Translations under genes and position numbers: made by a program
Assembly (NCBI GenBank): GCA_023667185.1
Contig: JAMPAP010000001.1
Coordinates: 718,053-782,052 of the forward strand
Direction: 5' to 3'
Origin: Lachnoclostridium sp.
Lineage (GTDB): Bacteria; Bacteroidota; Bacteroidia; Bacteroidales; Muribaculaceae
DNA length: 64,000 nucleotides
In this document: one piece after another, positions 17,116-26,368 of the stretch
Layout: every line of letters begins with the position of its first letter
Position numbering within the stretch: the first letter of the stretch is position 1
Notes under the pieces: model-generated
Databases searched by the model: none
What the model was told of the DNA's origin: nothing
Seen by the model: the letters and a program-made list of their open reading frames with translations, nothing else

Positions 17116-18936
17116 ATGAATCAGCTGTTCAATAAGAAACTAATATCTCTGGCTGCCGCTCTGATGGCGCTTGCATCGTCAGCTCAGGTCAATACTCTGC
17201 CCGTCACCAAGATCAACGGCAAGATATTCCATTATTATAAGGTGGAGCCGAAAGAGTCAATCTATTCGCTCAGCCATAAGTTGCGTATGAGCAAAGACGA
17301 GATCATACGTCACAATCCGGCTGCTGCCGAGGGACTTAAAGCCGGGCAGATGCTCTATTTCCCTTTTGAGATGGATGATGAGAGCGAGGCTGCTGTCCCG
17401 GCTGCAAAAAGCGCTCCGGCGCCGGCTGCTTCTACCCATGAGGTGAAGCGTGGCGAGACCATCTTCGGCCTTGCCAAGCGATATGGCATCTCTGAAGAGC
17501 AGCTTGTAGAGGCTAACCCGCAGCTGAAGAGCGGACTGAAGGCCGGACAGGTGCTTAAGATACCTTCCACTTCTGTCGTCGAATCCTCCACCGAAATGAC
17601 TTCATCGGCTGAAACTCCGGCCGTAGCTCCTGAAGTTGCGCCTTCGGCCCGGGGATATGTGGTTAAAGATAAGGAGACCTTCTATTCAATAGCTCGCGAC
17701 AACGGCCTGACTGTGGATGAACTTGAGGCTGCCAACCCTGATATCACGATTCTTCAGAAGGGGATGGTGCTAACTATTCCCATAAAATCAGCTGAAACCG
17801 TTGATGTAGCAGCAGTTACAGAGCCGGTGGAAGAAGTGATCGAAGCCGTAGAACCGGCTGAGGATGCCGAGGCAGATACTTCGGTAGATGTGGCTGTAAT
17901 TCTCCCCTTTATGCTTGGCCAGGAACCTCTCTCAAAGCAAGCTCAGCGATTTACCGAGTTTTACAAGGGCTTCATGATTGCGGCTGACTCGCTGCGCTCA
18001 TCAGGACGTAACATCAACATTCGTGCATTTGACAGCGCGGCTTCAGTGGATACCCTCAAGAAAATCCTCGCCGATCCGTCGCTTAAGGATATGGATGCTG
18101 TGATAGCACCTGATAATGCCACGCAGCTCGCTTATCTTGCAGGCTGGGGTCTGGAGAATAATGTGAAGATTTTCAATGCGTTTGTCGTTAAGGATGAGTC
18201 GTTCAACGGCAATCCCGAGATGATGCAGACCAATATCCCCAGCGACAAAATGTATCATAAGGCAGTAGACGGGCTGATGCTCATGCTCGCCGGGTATACA
18301 CCGGTGATCGTGAGCCGTAACGAGGCATCGCGCGACAAGGCTGAATTCCTTACCATACTCGAGCAGCGGCTCGCTTCGCAAGGGATTACCCCGGTGAAGA
18401 TACAGTTTGACAACAAGCTTACTCCTGCTGACCTGGCTGACCTTGACCCCATGGGCAATTATCTTTTCATACCCACCACCGGCCGTCAGACTGAGGTTGC
18501 CAAGGTGCTCCCCGGTATTATCTCATGGCGTGAGAGCAAGGTGACGCCATCGGTCAAGGTGTTTGGCTATCCGGAGTGGACCACCTTCCGCGGCGAAACT
18601 CTCCAAAATATGCACGAGCTCAATACCGCTATCTACTCCCGCTTCTCGCTCGACGAAAACAGCCTTCGCAACCGCGATTTCGACCGCAAGTTTAAGCAAT
18701 GGTATGGCGCTGAAATGGAAAATGTAGCTCCTCGCCAAGGTTTGCTCGGTTTTGACTCAGGAATGTATATCATGCGGATGCTGATGACCGAGTCACGCCA
18801 GCCCTCCGAACTGAAGTATTACGGTATTCAGAATGACTACGACTTCAGCCGAGTCCCCGGTGGAGGCTGGGTGAACAATTCGCTATGTATCATCAACTAC
18901 CGCCCCGGTGGTGTAATCGAAAAAACTAAATTATGA
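17116..18936 (+). CDS. LysM-repeat periplasmic protein with type 1 periplasmic-binding-like domain
   Basis: 606 aa. A signal peptide (about 1-23, LAAALMALASSAQ) is followed by three LysM domains that bind peptidoglycan: about 39-84 (YYKVEPKESIYSLSHKL), 108-152 (HEVKRGETIFGLAKRYGISE) and 180-223 (YVVKDKETFYSIARDNGLT). A Glu/Ala/Val linker leads to a ~350-residue domain beginning DVAVILPFMLGQE, arranged like the periplasmic binding fold of amino-acid receptors (FYKGFMIAADSL, MDAVIAPDNATQLAYLAGWG). The family is common in Bacteroidales. It probably anchors or senses at the cell wall; ligand unknown. Its stop overlaps the start of the outer-membrane gene by 4 bases, so the two products likely work together. 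Confidence 0.85.
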   Translation: MNQLFNKKLISLAAALMALASSAQVNTLPVTKINGKIFHYYKVEPKESIYSLSHKLRMSKDEIIRHNPAAAEGLKAGQMLYFPFEMDDESEAAVPAAKSAPAPAASTHEVKRGETIFGLAKRYGISEEQLVEANPQLKSGLKAGQVLKIPSTSVVESSTEMTSSAETPAVAPEVAPSARGYVVKDKETFYSIARDNGLTVDELEAANPDITILQKGMVLTIPIKSAETVDVAAVTEPVEEVIEAVEPAEDAEADTSVDVAVILPFMLGQEPLSKQAQRFTEFYKGFMIAADSLRSSGRNINIRAFDSAASVDTLKKILADPSLKDMDAVIAPDNATQLAYLAGWGLENNVKIFNAFVVKDESFNGNPEMMQTNIPSDKMYHKAVDGLMLMLAGYTPVIVSRNEASRDKAEFLTILEQRLASQGITPVKIQFDNKLTPADLADLDPMGNYLFIPTTGRQTEVAKVLPGIISWRESKVTPSVKVFGYPEWTTFRGETLQNMHELNTAIYSRFSLDENSLRNRDFDRKFKQWYGAEMENVAPRQGLLGFDSGMYIMRMLMTESRQPSELKYYGIQNDYDFSRVPGGGWVNNSLCIINYRPGGVIEKTKL

Positions 18937-19628
18937 TGCCGGTGCGCCGAATAATTTTGATGCTTATTCTTGCCTTGACCACACAGATGGTCATGGCGCA
19001 GCGTGAATATTCCCCTAACTTTGCCATAGGCGTGAAGGGAGGTATGACCATGTCGAGAATGTCGTTCTCGCCTCAGGTGGAGCAGAGTTTTACCAACGGT
19101 TTCATTATGGGCGTTACAGCCCGATATACTGAGGAAAACCATTTCGGTCTAATCGGTGAAATCAACATTGAGCAGCGTGGATGGAAAGAGAATTTTGAGG
19201 AGAAAAGCGACCTCTTCAACTATACCCGCACTCTGACCTATATCCAGGTGCCGTTGCTGACCCACATCTACTTCGGCTCGGAGAAATGCCGTTTTTTCGT
19301 CAATCTCGGCCCGGAGTTTGGCTACATGCTGTCAAGCAGCATCTCGGCCAACTTCGATCCTGCTGCAATCAGCTCTATACCCGACTTCCCCCGAGGATAT
19401 CGTACAAACGAGCAACTGGCCATGCCGGTCAGCTCCCGATTTGATTACGGTATTTCAGGTGGACTTGGCTGCGAGCTTATTATCAAGCGTCGCAACTCCA
19501 TTTTCCTCGAAGGACGATATTATTACGGACTTGGCAACATCTTCCCTGCATCCAAGCGCGACTACTTCTCAGCCTCGCGTGGCATGTCGATCGAGATTAC
19601 TCTCGCCTATATGTTCCGCCTCCGCTAA
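18933..19628 (+). CDS. Outer-membrane beta-barrel protein, PorT-like family
   Basis: 231 aa with a signal peptide (about 1-22, ending MVMAQ) and then alternating amphipathic strands typical of small 8-stranded outer-membrane barrels: FAIGVKGGMTMSRM, LIGEINIEQRGW, YIQVPLLTHIYFG, FFVNLGPEFGYML and a C-terminal aromatic strand ending in R (LAYMFRLR). This matches the Bacteroidetes 'outer membrane protein beta-barrel' family that includes PorT. Whether it is the true type IX secretion PorT is uncertain, as several paralogues exist per genome. It is coupled by ATGA overlap to the LysM protein. Its TAA stop is the first part of a palindrome containing two copies of the AGTGACGAT motif. Confidence 0.8.
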   Translation: MMPVRRIILMLILALTTQMVMAQREYSPNFAIGVKGGMTMSRMSFSPQVEQSFTNGFIMGVTARYTEENHFGLIGEINIEQRGWKENFEEKSDLFNYTRTLTYIQVPLLTHIYFGSEKCRFFVNLGPEFGYMLSSSISANFDPAAISSIPDFPRGYRTNEQLAMPVSSRFDYGISGGLGCELIIKRRNSIFLEGRYYYGLGNIFPASKRDYFSASRGMSIEITLAYMFRLR

Positions 19629-19648
19629 GTGACGATTTAATCGTCACT
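19628..19648. repeat. Perfect palindrome of two AGTGACGAT motifs between convergent stop codons
   Basis: Motif copies at 19628-19636 (plus) and 19648-19640 (minus) face each other with only three bases between. Together they fill the whole gap between the PorT-like gene (stop TAA 19626-19628) and the plug-domain gene (stop TAG 19649-19647). Each stop codon overlaps a motif end. It may act as a small bidirectional terminator or be a relic of a mobile palindrome like that at 58211. Confidence 0.75.
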
Positions 19649-20312
19649 AAAGTGCTCCGGTTTTGGTGGTGACGATTATCACGCCGCCGGCTCCGCGTGA
19701 GCCGTAGAAAGAGCCATCCTTCAGCACATCCACATGGTGCACTGAGTTGATGTTGATGCCGTTGAAGTCAGGTACGATATGCCCGTCGACTACATAAAGT
19801 GGCTCGGTGTTGCTCGTGAACGAATTGGTGCCGCGCAAGGTTACGCCCCCGCGGGCCGACCTCTCCAGCCCCGGTACCAGCCCAATGAGGGCATCGATGA
19901 TCTCGCTGCGACCCGTCGCTGCAAGGCGTTCGCCTGAGATGCCGTTGCTGGCGCTATTGTATTCGCGGCGTTTCACAAATCCATAGCCGGCATTGATGAG
20001 CTCAAGATCCTCCTTGCCCGAAGCTCCGGTCTCGTCGGTAACCACGATGCGCATGCTGCGAGCACTGTCCACCGGGATGCTGTAGTGCTGCTTCTTGATT
20101 TGGATATGTAGGGTGTCATCGGGTTGCACGTCAGTCAGCCCGAAGCGTCCGTTTTTATCAGTCTTGGCATAGTTTGACGGTTTTTTCACATACACCTTAG
20201 CCCCCTTGATAGGAGTGAAGTCGCTACGGGTGATAATGCCGTTGAAAGGTGTGTCGGCCAGTGCAATAGCTACTGACAGAAGAGCTATAAGTATTGTGAT
20301 AAAGCTTTTCAT
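19647..20312 (-). CDS. TonB-receptor plug-only protein with carboxypeptidase-like domain (no barrel)
   Basis: 221 aa. A signal peptide (about 1-20) is followed by a carboxypeptidase-regulatory-like beta-sandwich (residues ~22-95: FNGIITRSDFTPIKGAKVYV, TDKNGRFGLTDV) and a plug domain (about 125-221: EIIDALIGLVPGLERSARGG then VTLRG, LYVVDGHIV, INSVHHVDVLKDGSFYGSRG then AGGVIIVTTKTG). This is the N-terminal half of a SusC-like receptor ending cleanly after the plug, with no beta-barrel and no barrel sequence downstream (the next sequence is a convergent gene). It shares a 4-base overlap with the Na/phosphate cotransporter gene upstream. It could be a genuine free-standing plug protein or an old truncation. 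The open frame and tight coupling favour a functional gene. Confidence 0.8.
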   Translation of the reverse strand: MKSFITILIALLSVAIALADTPFNGIITRSDFTPIKGAKVYVKKPSNYAKTDKNGRFGLTDVQPDDTLHIQIKKQHYSIPVDSARSMRIVVTDETGASGKEDLELINAGYGFVKRREYNSASNGISGERLAATGRSEIIDALIGLVPGLERSARGGVTLRGTNSFTSNTEPLYVVDGHIVPDFNGININSVHHVDVLKDGSFYGSRGAGGVIIVTTKTGAL

Positions 20313-22135
20313 ACTTTCAGAGTAGTGCTGCGGAACTGGCTTTTCACCTCGTCCACCACATTAATAATATAGTCACCGGTCTTCTCGAGTGTGCCTATGA
20401 TATCCATATAATAGATACCGGCCTGATATTCGTACAGGTGCTCGTTGATGTTCTCGACGTTGGCCGAGCGGAACTGGTTGCGGAGGTTGTTGGTCTCACG
20501 CTCAAGGTTGTATGACTGGATGATATCCTTTTCGCGGGCGTGCTCGATGTCAGAGAGCAGCAGGATCATATTGGTCATGGCGGCTTCAACGGAGATAAAC
20601 ATCGAGTCGACATTCGTGTAGATCACATCTGTGAAGGTCACATGGTTTTCCTGCTTGCGTATCATGATCTTGCCAACGCCATAGCAGCAGTCGGCTATCG
20701 ATTCAATCTCGCTGACTATGCGTAGCATAGCTGCAATACGGTGCTTACCTTCGTTAGAGAGTCGACCCTCGGCCACGCGGTTGAGGTAGTTGGCGATTTC
20801 GATCTCCATGCGGTCAGAAATCTCCTCATACTTCTCTATGCGCGAGAACTGATGCGAGAATTCCTCGCTTCCTTCCTTCTCATGCACAAGGTTTTGCGAC
20901 ATACCCACCATGCGTTGCACCCTCTGGGCATACACCACAATCTCTTTCTCAGCCTGCGAGAGGTTGAGCTCGGCGGCGTTCATAAGACCACCGGAGATAA
21001 ACTTGAGCTGGAATTCTTCGTCCTCCTTGTGCTTCGACGGTACGAGCCGCTCCACGATCTTTACGTAAAGATTAGTGAACCAGATCATTACCATCACATT
21101 CACGAGGTTGAATATTGTATGGAATACCGAGAGACCTATCGAGACACTCTGCTGCATCCGTCCTACCTCTGCTACTACTGGATGATTGGCCGGCAGGGAG
21201 TTGTCAAACAAGTGGTTGTAGATATCAGGATTTGTAGCCTCGATATTATTCACAAAGCTCTGGAGTGCTGACGGATTTCCCTGACCTATCTCCTCGGTGA
21301 GCCATACCGTGAGCGATACGAAGGGGAAAAATACTATGAGTGTCCATATCGTACCTAACAGGTTGAATAGCAGGTGACCCATCGCCGTGCGCTTGGCGGC
21401 TACATTACCACCCATCGACGCCATGAGCGGAGTAATGGTAGTTCCGATGTTGGAGCCGAGTACTAGGGCGCATGAGAGGTCAAACCCTATCCATCCTTTC
21501 GAGCACATGATAAGTGTGATGGCAAACGTGGCTGCTGACGACTGTATCACCATCGTAAGTATGATACCTACGGCAAGGAATATCAGCACCGAGCCGTAGC
21601 CCATCGACGTGTAGCGCTGCAGAAACTCAAACATCTGCGGGTTGCTCTGAAGATCAGGCACATAGGTGCTGATCATATCCAGGCCCATGAACAGGAATGC
21701 AAAGCCTATGAAAAATTCGCCTATCGACTTGTTGCGGCTGTTGCTCATGAATAGCAGCGGTACTGACAAGCCGATCAGCGGTAGTACGAATGCTGAAATA
21801 TTGACCTTGAAACCAAAAAGAGCAATCACCCAGGCTGTGAACGTCGTGCCGACGTTGGCTCCCATGATGACTGCCATTGATTGTGCAAGCGACATAAGTC
21901 CCGCATTCACAAAGCTCACTACCATCACCGTCGAGGCCGATGAGCTCTGGATTAATGCCGTGATTAGGATACCGGTCAAAAGGCCGGTAAAGCGGTTGCG
22001 GGTCATGACCGACAGGATGTTACGGAGTCGGTCGCCGGCGGCTTTCTGCAAGCCTTCGCTCATCACCTTCATTCCGTAGAGGAACAAGCCTACCGAGCCG
22101 AGAAGACACAGAAAATCTAAGATACTGTAGCTCAT
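20309..22135 (-). CDS. Na+/phosphate cotransporter family protein (NptA-like) with PhoU-like tail
   Basis: A 608-aa inner-membrane transporter. The membrane part (about residues 1-350) contains the two inverted repeats of the Na/Pi family, each with the QSSSA-type motif (LIQSSSASTVMVVSF and VIQSSAATFAITLIM) and GANVGTT/GSNIGTT. The C-terminal ~230 residues are a helical PhoU-like domain. Such proteins move phosphate with sodium, often as exporters relieving phosphate excess. Transcribed leftward with the plug-only protein. The 5' leader carries a -7 element at 22169-22176 and the AGTGACGAT motif between that element and the ATG. Confidence 0.9.
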   Translation of the reverse strand: MSYSILDFLCLLGSVGLFLYGMKVMSEGLQKAAGDRLRNILSVMTRNRFTGLLTGILITALIQSSSASTVMVVSFVNAGLMSLAQSMAVIMGANVGTTFTAWVIALFGFKVNISAFVLPLIGLSVPLLFMSNSRNKSIGEFFIGFAFLFMGLDMISTYVPDLQSNPQMFEFLQRYTSMGYGSVLIFLAVGIILTMVIQSSAATFAITLIMCSKGWIGFDLSCALVLGSNIGTTITPLMASMGGNVAAKRTAMGHLLFNLLGTIWTLIVFFPFVSLTVWLTEEIGQGNPSALQSFVNNIEATNPDIYNHLFDNSLPANHPVVAEVGRMQQSVSIGLSVFHTIFNLVNVMVMIWFTNLYVKIVERLVPSKHKEDEEFQLKFISGGLMNAAELNLSQAEKEIVVYAQRVQRMVGMSQNLVHEKEGSEEFSHQFSRIEKYEEISDRMEIEIANYLNRVAEGRLSNEGKHRIAAMLRIVSEIESIADCCYGVGKIMIRKQENHVTFTDVIYTNVDSMFISVEAAMTNMILLLSDIEHAREKDIIQSYNLERETNNLRNQFRSANVENINEHLYEYQAGIYYMDIIGTLEKTGDYIINVVDEVKSQFRSTTLKV

Positions 22136-22168
22136 TGATTAGTAATCGTCACTTATTGAGTTATTGTG

Positions 22169-22176
22169 CAAAGTTA
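22169..22176 (-). promoter_or_regulatory. -7 element for the Na/phosphate cotransporter gene
   Basis: TAACTTTG on the minus strand, 33 bases upstream of the ATG at 22135. No clear TTTG at -33. The resulting short leader would contain the AGTGACGAT motif (22153-22145). Confidence 0.5.
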
Positions 22177-22336
22177 AAAATTTTCATTTAATCCCATGCA
22201 TTTTCACCATCGATTTTTATGCCATTAATTAAAATTAGGTATCAGCTGTGCATAATGAGAGGTACGTCTAATGTTTTTTAGGTATAGGTCGGAGACGCTT
22301 CTACATCTAATTTTGCAATTGAAAAAGTAACCTTGC

Positions 22337-25096
22337 ATGACCTCAATGTTCAGAAGATATATTACTATAATAATAATGTATGCCGTAGCGACATGGATCT
22401 CCCTATGCCATGCCGACATCACATTTAATATATCGGATGCTGACACGGGGGAGTGTCTGGAGTTTGCGGCAATCACTCTGAAGACGACGTCCGGCGAATA
22501 TTTTGCAGGGGGTGTGACTGATGCATCAGGCAGGTTCACGGCATCACTTAAGCCCGGCAAGTGGGACATGACAATTTCTTTAGTGGGGTATACGCCTCTT
22601 CAGCGCATTATTACCGTAACTGACCCTACCGCAGTCCTTGAAGTCAGTATTTCTCCTGATGAACCTCTCGGCGAAGTGGTGGTTACGGCTCGTGAAAGCC
22701 GTAATTCCACAAGCGCCTCGCTCATAGATACTACGGCCATGAAGCATCTCCAGCCCTCGAGCTTTACTGACCTGATCGAACTTCTCCCGGGTGGTACATC
22801 CAAGGATCCTTCGATGGGTGAGGTCAACGCCATAGCGCTGCGTCAGGCTTCAAACATCACCCCTACTGATGATTACGCCACCGTGTCGCTCGGTACCTCC
22901 TTTGTGATCGATGGTGTGCCGGTCAACACCGGCTCGCAGATGGTGACCACGCCTGATGCTGACCGTACTGGCCGCATTGCTGTTGGTAAAGGGGTGGATA
23001 TGCGATCCATTTCCACTGATGATATTGAAAAAGTGGAGATAGTGCGCGGCATCCCTTCAGTGGAGTATGGCGAGCTGACCTCCGGTCTTGTCAACATAAA
23101 GCGCAAGAGCGGTGTAAGCCGGCTTGAAGCCCGTTTCAAGGCCGATACTCAGAGCCAATTGTTCTATCTCGGCAAGGGATTCGGTATCACTGATAGATGG
23201 ATCCTGAACACCGGAATTGACTATCTTGATTCAAAAATTGATCCGCGCAACAATCGCGAGAGCTTCAAGCGTGTCACCGCCTCGATTCGCAGCGATGCCC
23301 GGTGGAACAACACCGTCATGATGCTGACGTGGAATTCAGCGCTATCTTACTCCGGTACATTTGAGCGTGACCATAATGACCCTGACCTTACGGTAAATAA
23401 CACTATTGACTTCTACAACAACGATATACATTCACTACGCTGGAACAATACACTTAATTTCCGCCCCGTAGTGCAACGGTTTTTCCGCGACCTAAGCATT
23501 ACTACCGGCCTGAGCTATGCCGACGAGCACCTCAGTCAGCAGAAGCATGTTGCAGCCTCGCGCTTGATGCCCCTCCCGGTGTCAATCTCGCCCGGAAGCA
23601 ACTATGTAGGTTATCTTCCTATGCTTTATCTCGCTGATTATGATGTTTATGGCAAGCCGTTTACTGCTTTTGCCAAGGCCGCGGCTTCGTTCCGCGCCAC
23701 CTCGTCGTATCTCACAAGCCTTCTCAAAGCCGGCATCGAGTGGAATATGAGCAAAAACTATGGCGACGGAGCTGTATATGATCTCACACGTCCGCTGACA
23801 GCCGGGAATAACACCCGCCCGCGCAGTTACAGCGACATCCCCGCCATGCAGCAACTGTCAGCCTACGTAGAGGAGCAACTTACCTTTCACGCCGGTATGC
23901 ATACGTTGAATCTTACGGCCGGACTCCGTGAGACTCAGCTACTTAACCTCGACAAACGATATATCCTTCAAGCTAAGCCTTATCTCGATCCGCGATTCAA
24001 TGCCAACTGGGTTTTCACCCCGGCTTTTATCCGTGGCGAGGCTCTGCGTGTAGAGTTGGCCGGCGGTTTCGGCTGGCACACCAAGATGCCGGTGGCTGCA
24101 TATCTCTATCCCGACAAAGTTTATACTGACCTTGAACAACTTAACTACTATCACAGCAATCCCGATTACCGGACGATGAATGTGATGACTTTCATTGACG
24201 ATGTCACAAACTACGACCTTCGCGCGGCGCGTAACTTCAAATGGGAAGTCCGCGGAGATCTGGAATATCGCGGCAACCGCCTGTCAGTGACCTTCTTCCG
24301 CGAAAATATGACCGATGGATTCCGCCACTCGTCCTCCGTTTTCCGTTACAACTATCGCCGCTACGACGCTTCATCATTTGATCCGACCATCGCTGACCGT
24401 GCTCCGGTTGTCGAGGAACTGCCTTTCACGCCGGTGACTTATCAGGCTACCCGTAGTACGGTTACCAACGGAAGCCGTACGCTCAAGGATGGCATTGAAT
24501 ACACTCTTCAGTCGCGACGAATACCCTCACTTAAGACCCGTGTAACCATCAACGGTGCATATTTCCGAACCGTTAATAATAACAGTCAGGATCTCTGGTA
24601 CCGCCCTAACGTAGTGGTCAATAACCACGAACTTCAGTATGTAGGGCTCTATGACGATGAGGATGGCAGCATCTACCGCAGTTTTAATACTAATGTGATG
24701 TTTGACACTGATATCCCGCGCCTTGCCCTCAACGTCTCGCTTTCGATACAGAATATGTGGTTCACTTCGCGGCAGACCCTATGGCGTGACGGCGTTCCCA
24801 CTCACTACCTTGACCCTGACGGTGTAATTCACGAGTACACCGAAGCTGACAAGACTGATCCCTACCTGAGCCAGCTACTCCGCCGCTACAATGAATCGTC
24901 ATTTGACGAGCTGAAGGTGCCGGTATCGACCTCATTTAACCTTAAGGCTACGAAAAGTTTCTGGAAGGACCGCATAGGTATTGCCTTGTATGTCAACCGC
25001 CTGCTGACCATCGAACCTGATTACGAGCGTTATGGTGTCACCATCCGCCGCTATTCCTCGCCTTACTTCGGCATGGAACTCAATCTGAAAATCTAA
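22337..25096 (+). CDS. TonB-dependent outer-membrane receptor
   Basis: 919 aa with a signal peptide (about 1-27), a carboxypeptidase-like domain (DITFNISDADTGECLEFAAI, ~28-110), a plug (residues ~115-235: LGEVVVTARESRNST, TDLIELLPGG, SFVIDGVPVN, IEKVEIVRGIPSVEYGE then LTSGLVNI) and a beta-barrel to the end (YFGMELNLKI). It is the energy-coupled outer-membrane importer of the seven-gene operon 22337-31341. There is no SusD partner; instead the DUF4876-like lipoprotein follows at 33 bp. The substrate cannot be read from sequence; the presence of an ABC exporter-like pair suggests a small ligand rather than a glycan (inference). Start taken at 22337; an ATG nine bases later is also possible. Confidence 0.9.
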   Translation: MTSMFRRYITIIIMYAVATWISLCHADITFNISDADTGECLEFAAITLKTTSGEYFAGGVTDASGRFTASLKPGKWDMTISLVGYTPLQRIITVTDPTAVLEVSISPDEPLGEVVVTARESRNSTSASLIDTTAMKHLQPSSFTDLIELLPGGTSKDPSMGEVNAIALRQASNITPTDDYATVSLGTSFVIDGVPVNTGSQMVTTPDADRTGRIAVGKGVDMRSISTDDIEKVEIVRGIPSVEYGELTSGLVNIKRKSGVSRLEARFKADTQSQLFYLGKGFGITDRWILNTGIDYLDSKIDPRNNRESFKRVTASIRSDARWNNTVMMLTWNSALSYSGTFERDHNDPDLTVNNTIDFYNNDIHSLRWNNTLNFRPVVQRFFRDLSITTGLSYADEHLSQQKHVAASRLMPLPVSISPGSNYVGYLPMLYLADYDVYGKPFTAFAKAAASFRATSSYLTSLLKAGIEWNMSKNYGDGAVYDLTRPLTAGNNTRPRSYSDIPAMQQLSAYVEEQLTFHAGMHTLNLTAGLRETQLLNLDKRYILQAKPYLDPRFNANWVFTPAFIRGEALRVELAGGFGWHTKMPVAAYLYPDKVYTDLEQLNYYHSNPDYRTMNVMTFIDDVTNYDLRAARNFKWEVRGDLEYRGNRLSVTFFRENMTDGFRHSSSVFRYNYRRYDASSFDPTIADRAPVVEELPFTPVTYQATRSTVTNGSRTLKDGIEYTLQSRRIPSLKTRVTINGAYFRTVNNNSQDLWYRPNVVVNNHELQYVGLYDDEDGSIYRSFNTNVMFDTDIPRLALNVSLSIQNMWFTSRQTLWRDGVPTHYLDPDGVIHEYTEADKTDPYLSQLLRRYNESSFDELKVPVSTSFNLKATKSFWKDRIGIALYVNRLLTIEPDYERYGVTIRRYSSPYFGMELNLKI

Positions 25097-25129
25097 AAAA
25101 TCTAAAACAAAATAATCACCAATCTCAAA

Positions 25130-26365
25130 ATGAAACACAACAAGTTTTTCCGCCTCGCTATCAACGCTTTGGCTGTATGTGCTCTCTCCGTATCCTCCGT
25201 ATCTTGCTCTGATGATGATGGCGTTGCCACCTATCCTGTAACAGTAAGCGAAACACTTCCTGAAGGTGTCCCCGCAAATGCTTCAGTAAAATCAGGCTCA
25301 TTGGTATATACCGAGCTCAACACCGGAGCAAAGACCGCATTCAATCTCCCTCTCACGGCTACTGACGTTATCCCGGCAGGTACCTACAATATTGAGGGTA
25401 ATATGGTAGTCTCTTTCACTACTGCTGACGGAGCTACTGTTGAAAAATCACTCCGTGCGGTGGCTAATCAGGTGGTTATCAGCACTTCTTCTCCTGCTGC
25501 ATCACTCAAATGGTTCTTCTATAATCCAGATAATACCCTCGTATTCGGTGAAATATTCGTGACCGGTTCGCCCAACGCCAAGGGTACCGGCGGTCTCTAT
25601 GACTCATATTTCACCATATATAATAATACTGACGAGGTGCAGTATGCCGATGGCCTCGCTATCTGCGAGAGCAAGATTCTCAATAGCAACAAGGATAAAA
25701 TCACTACTGCATCGGCTGATCCTGAAGCCAACTTCACAACCCAGGTGGTTTATGTGATCCCCGGTAATGGTACTGATGTGGCTATTCAGCCCGGCGAATC
25801 GATCAAAATAGTTGACCAGGCTATCGACTGGAACAATGAGGTGGCCGGCGCTCTGAATCATCTTGATGCTGACTTCGAGTGGTATGATGAGGTAACTACC
25901 GGTTCAGTCCGCGATACTGACAATCCTCAGGTGCCCAACCTCAACAAATGGTATAGCTACTCGGCTACAATCTTCATCCCCAACAATCAGTGTCTCCGCT
26001 CATACGCCCTGGTGCGTTTCCCGGCCGGCATGACTGCTGAAAACTATCTTGCCCAGTACGATGGTACATATACTTATATCTCTGAAACTACCGGCAAGGA
26101 GATGAACGGCACAAAGTGCTATCTCATTAAAAATGACTGGATACTCGATGGTGTGAACCTCTGCAACGATGAGCAGTGGGTGAAGGGCTCGCTTTCTACA
26201 GCCGTGGATATGAGCTATGCTTCGATCTCTACCAAGAAGTCTGACGCTTCACGCTTCGGAAAGAAGTTTGCCCGCAAAGTTGCAGGTACTTCAGCCGCTG
26301 GTAACACTGTGCTGATGGATACCAACGACTCTGCGTCGGACTTTGAAGTAGTCAGCGCCCGCTAA
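25130..26365 (+). CDS. DUF4876-like surface lipoprotein
   Basis: 411 aa with a lipobox (SVSCSDDD, Cys about 27) followed by acidic residues, suggesting surface exposure. An Ig-like N-terminal part (~35-115) precedes the domain recognised as DUF4876: LVFGEIFVTGSPNAKGTGGL then YDSYFTIYNNTDEVQYADGL. It recurs in Bacteroidetes next to TonB receptors of this kind. As the first gene after the receptor it is the natural candidate for a SusD-like capture lipoprotein or lid (inference). The next gene starts 4 bases after its stop. Confidence 0.8.
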   Translation: MKHNKFFRLAINALAVCALSVSSVSCSDDDGVATYPVTVSETLPEGVPANASVKSGSLVYTELNTGAKTAFNLPLTATDVIPAGTYNIEGNMVVSFTTADGATVEKSLRAVANQVVISTSSPAASLKWFFYNPDNTLVFGEIFVTGSPNAKGTGGLYDSYFTIYNNTDEVQYADGLAICESKILNSNKDKITTASADPEANFTTQVVYVIPGNGTDVAIQPGESIKIVDQAIDWNNEVAGALNHLDADFEWYDEVTTGSVRDTDNPQVPNLNKWYSYSATIFIPNNQCLRSYALVRFPAGMTAENYLAQYDGTYTYISETTGKEMNGTKCYLIKNDWILDGVNLCNDEQWVKGSLSTAVDMSYASISTKKSDASRFGKKFARKVAGTSAAGNTVLMDTNDSASDFEVVSAR

Positions 26366-26368
26366 ACA

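Noticed and set aside
19668..19677. Another copy of the AGTGACGAT motif (GGTGACGATT) within the plug-domain gene
   Set aside because: First base differs and it encodes conserved V-I-V-T-T residues of the plug, so it is probably coincidental.
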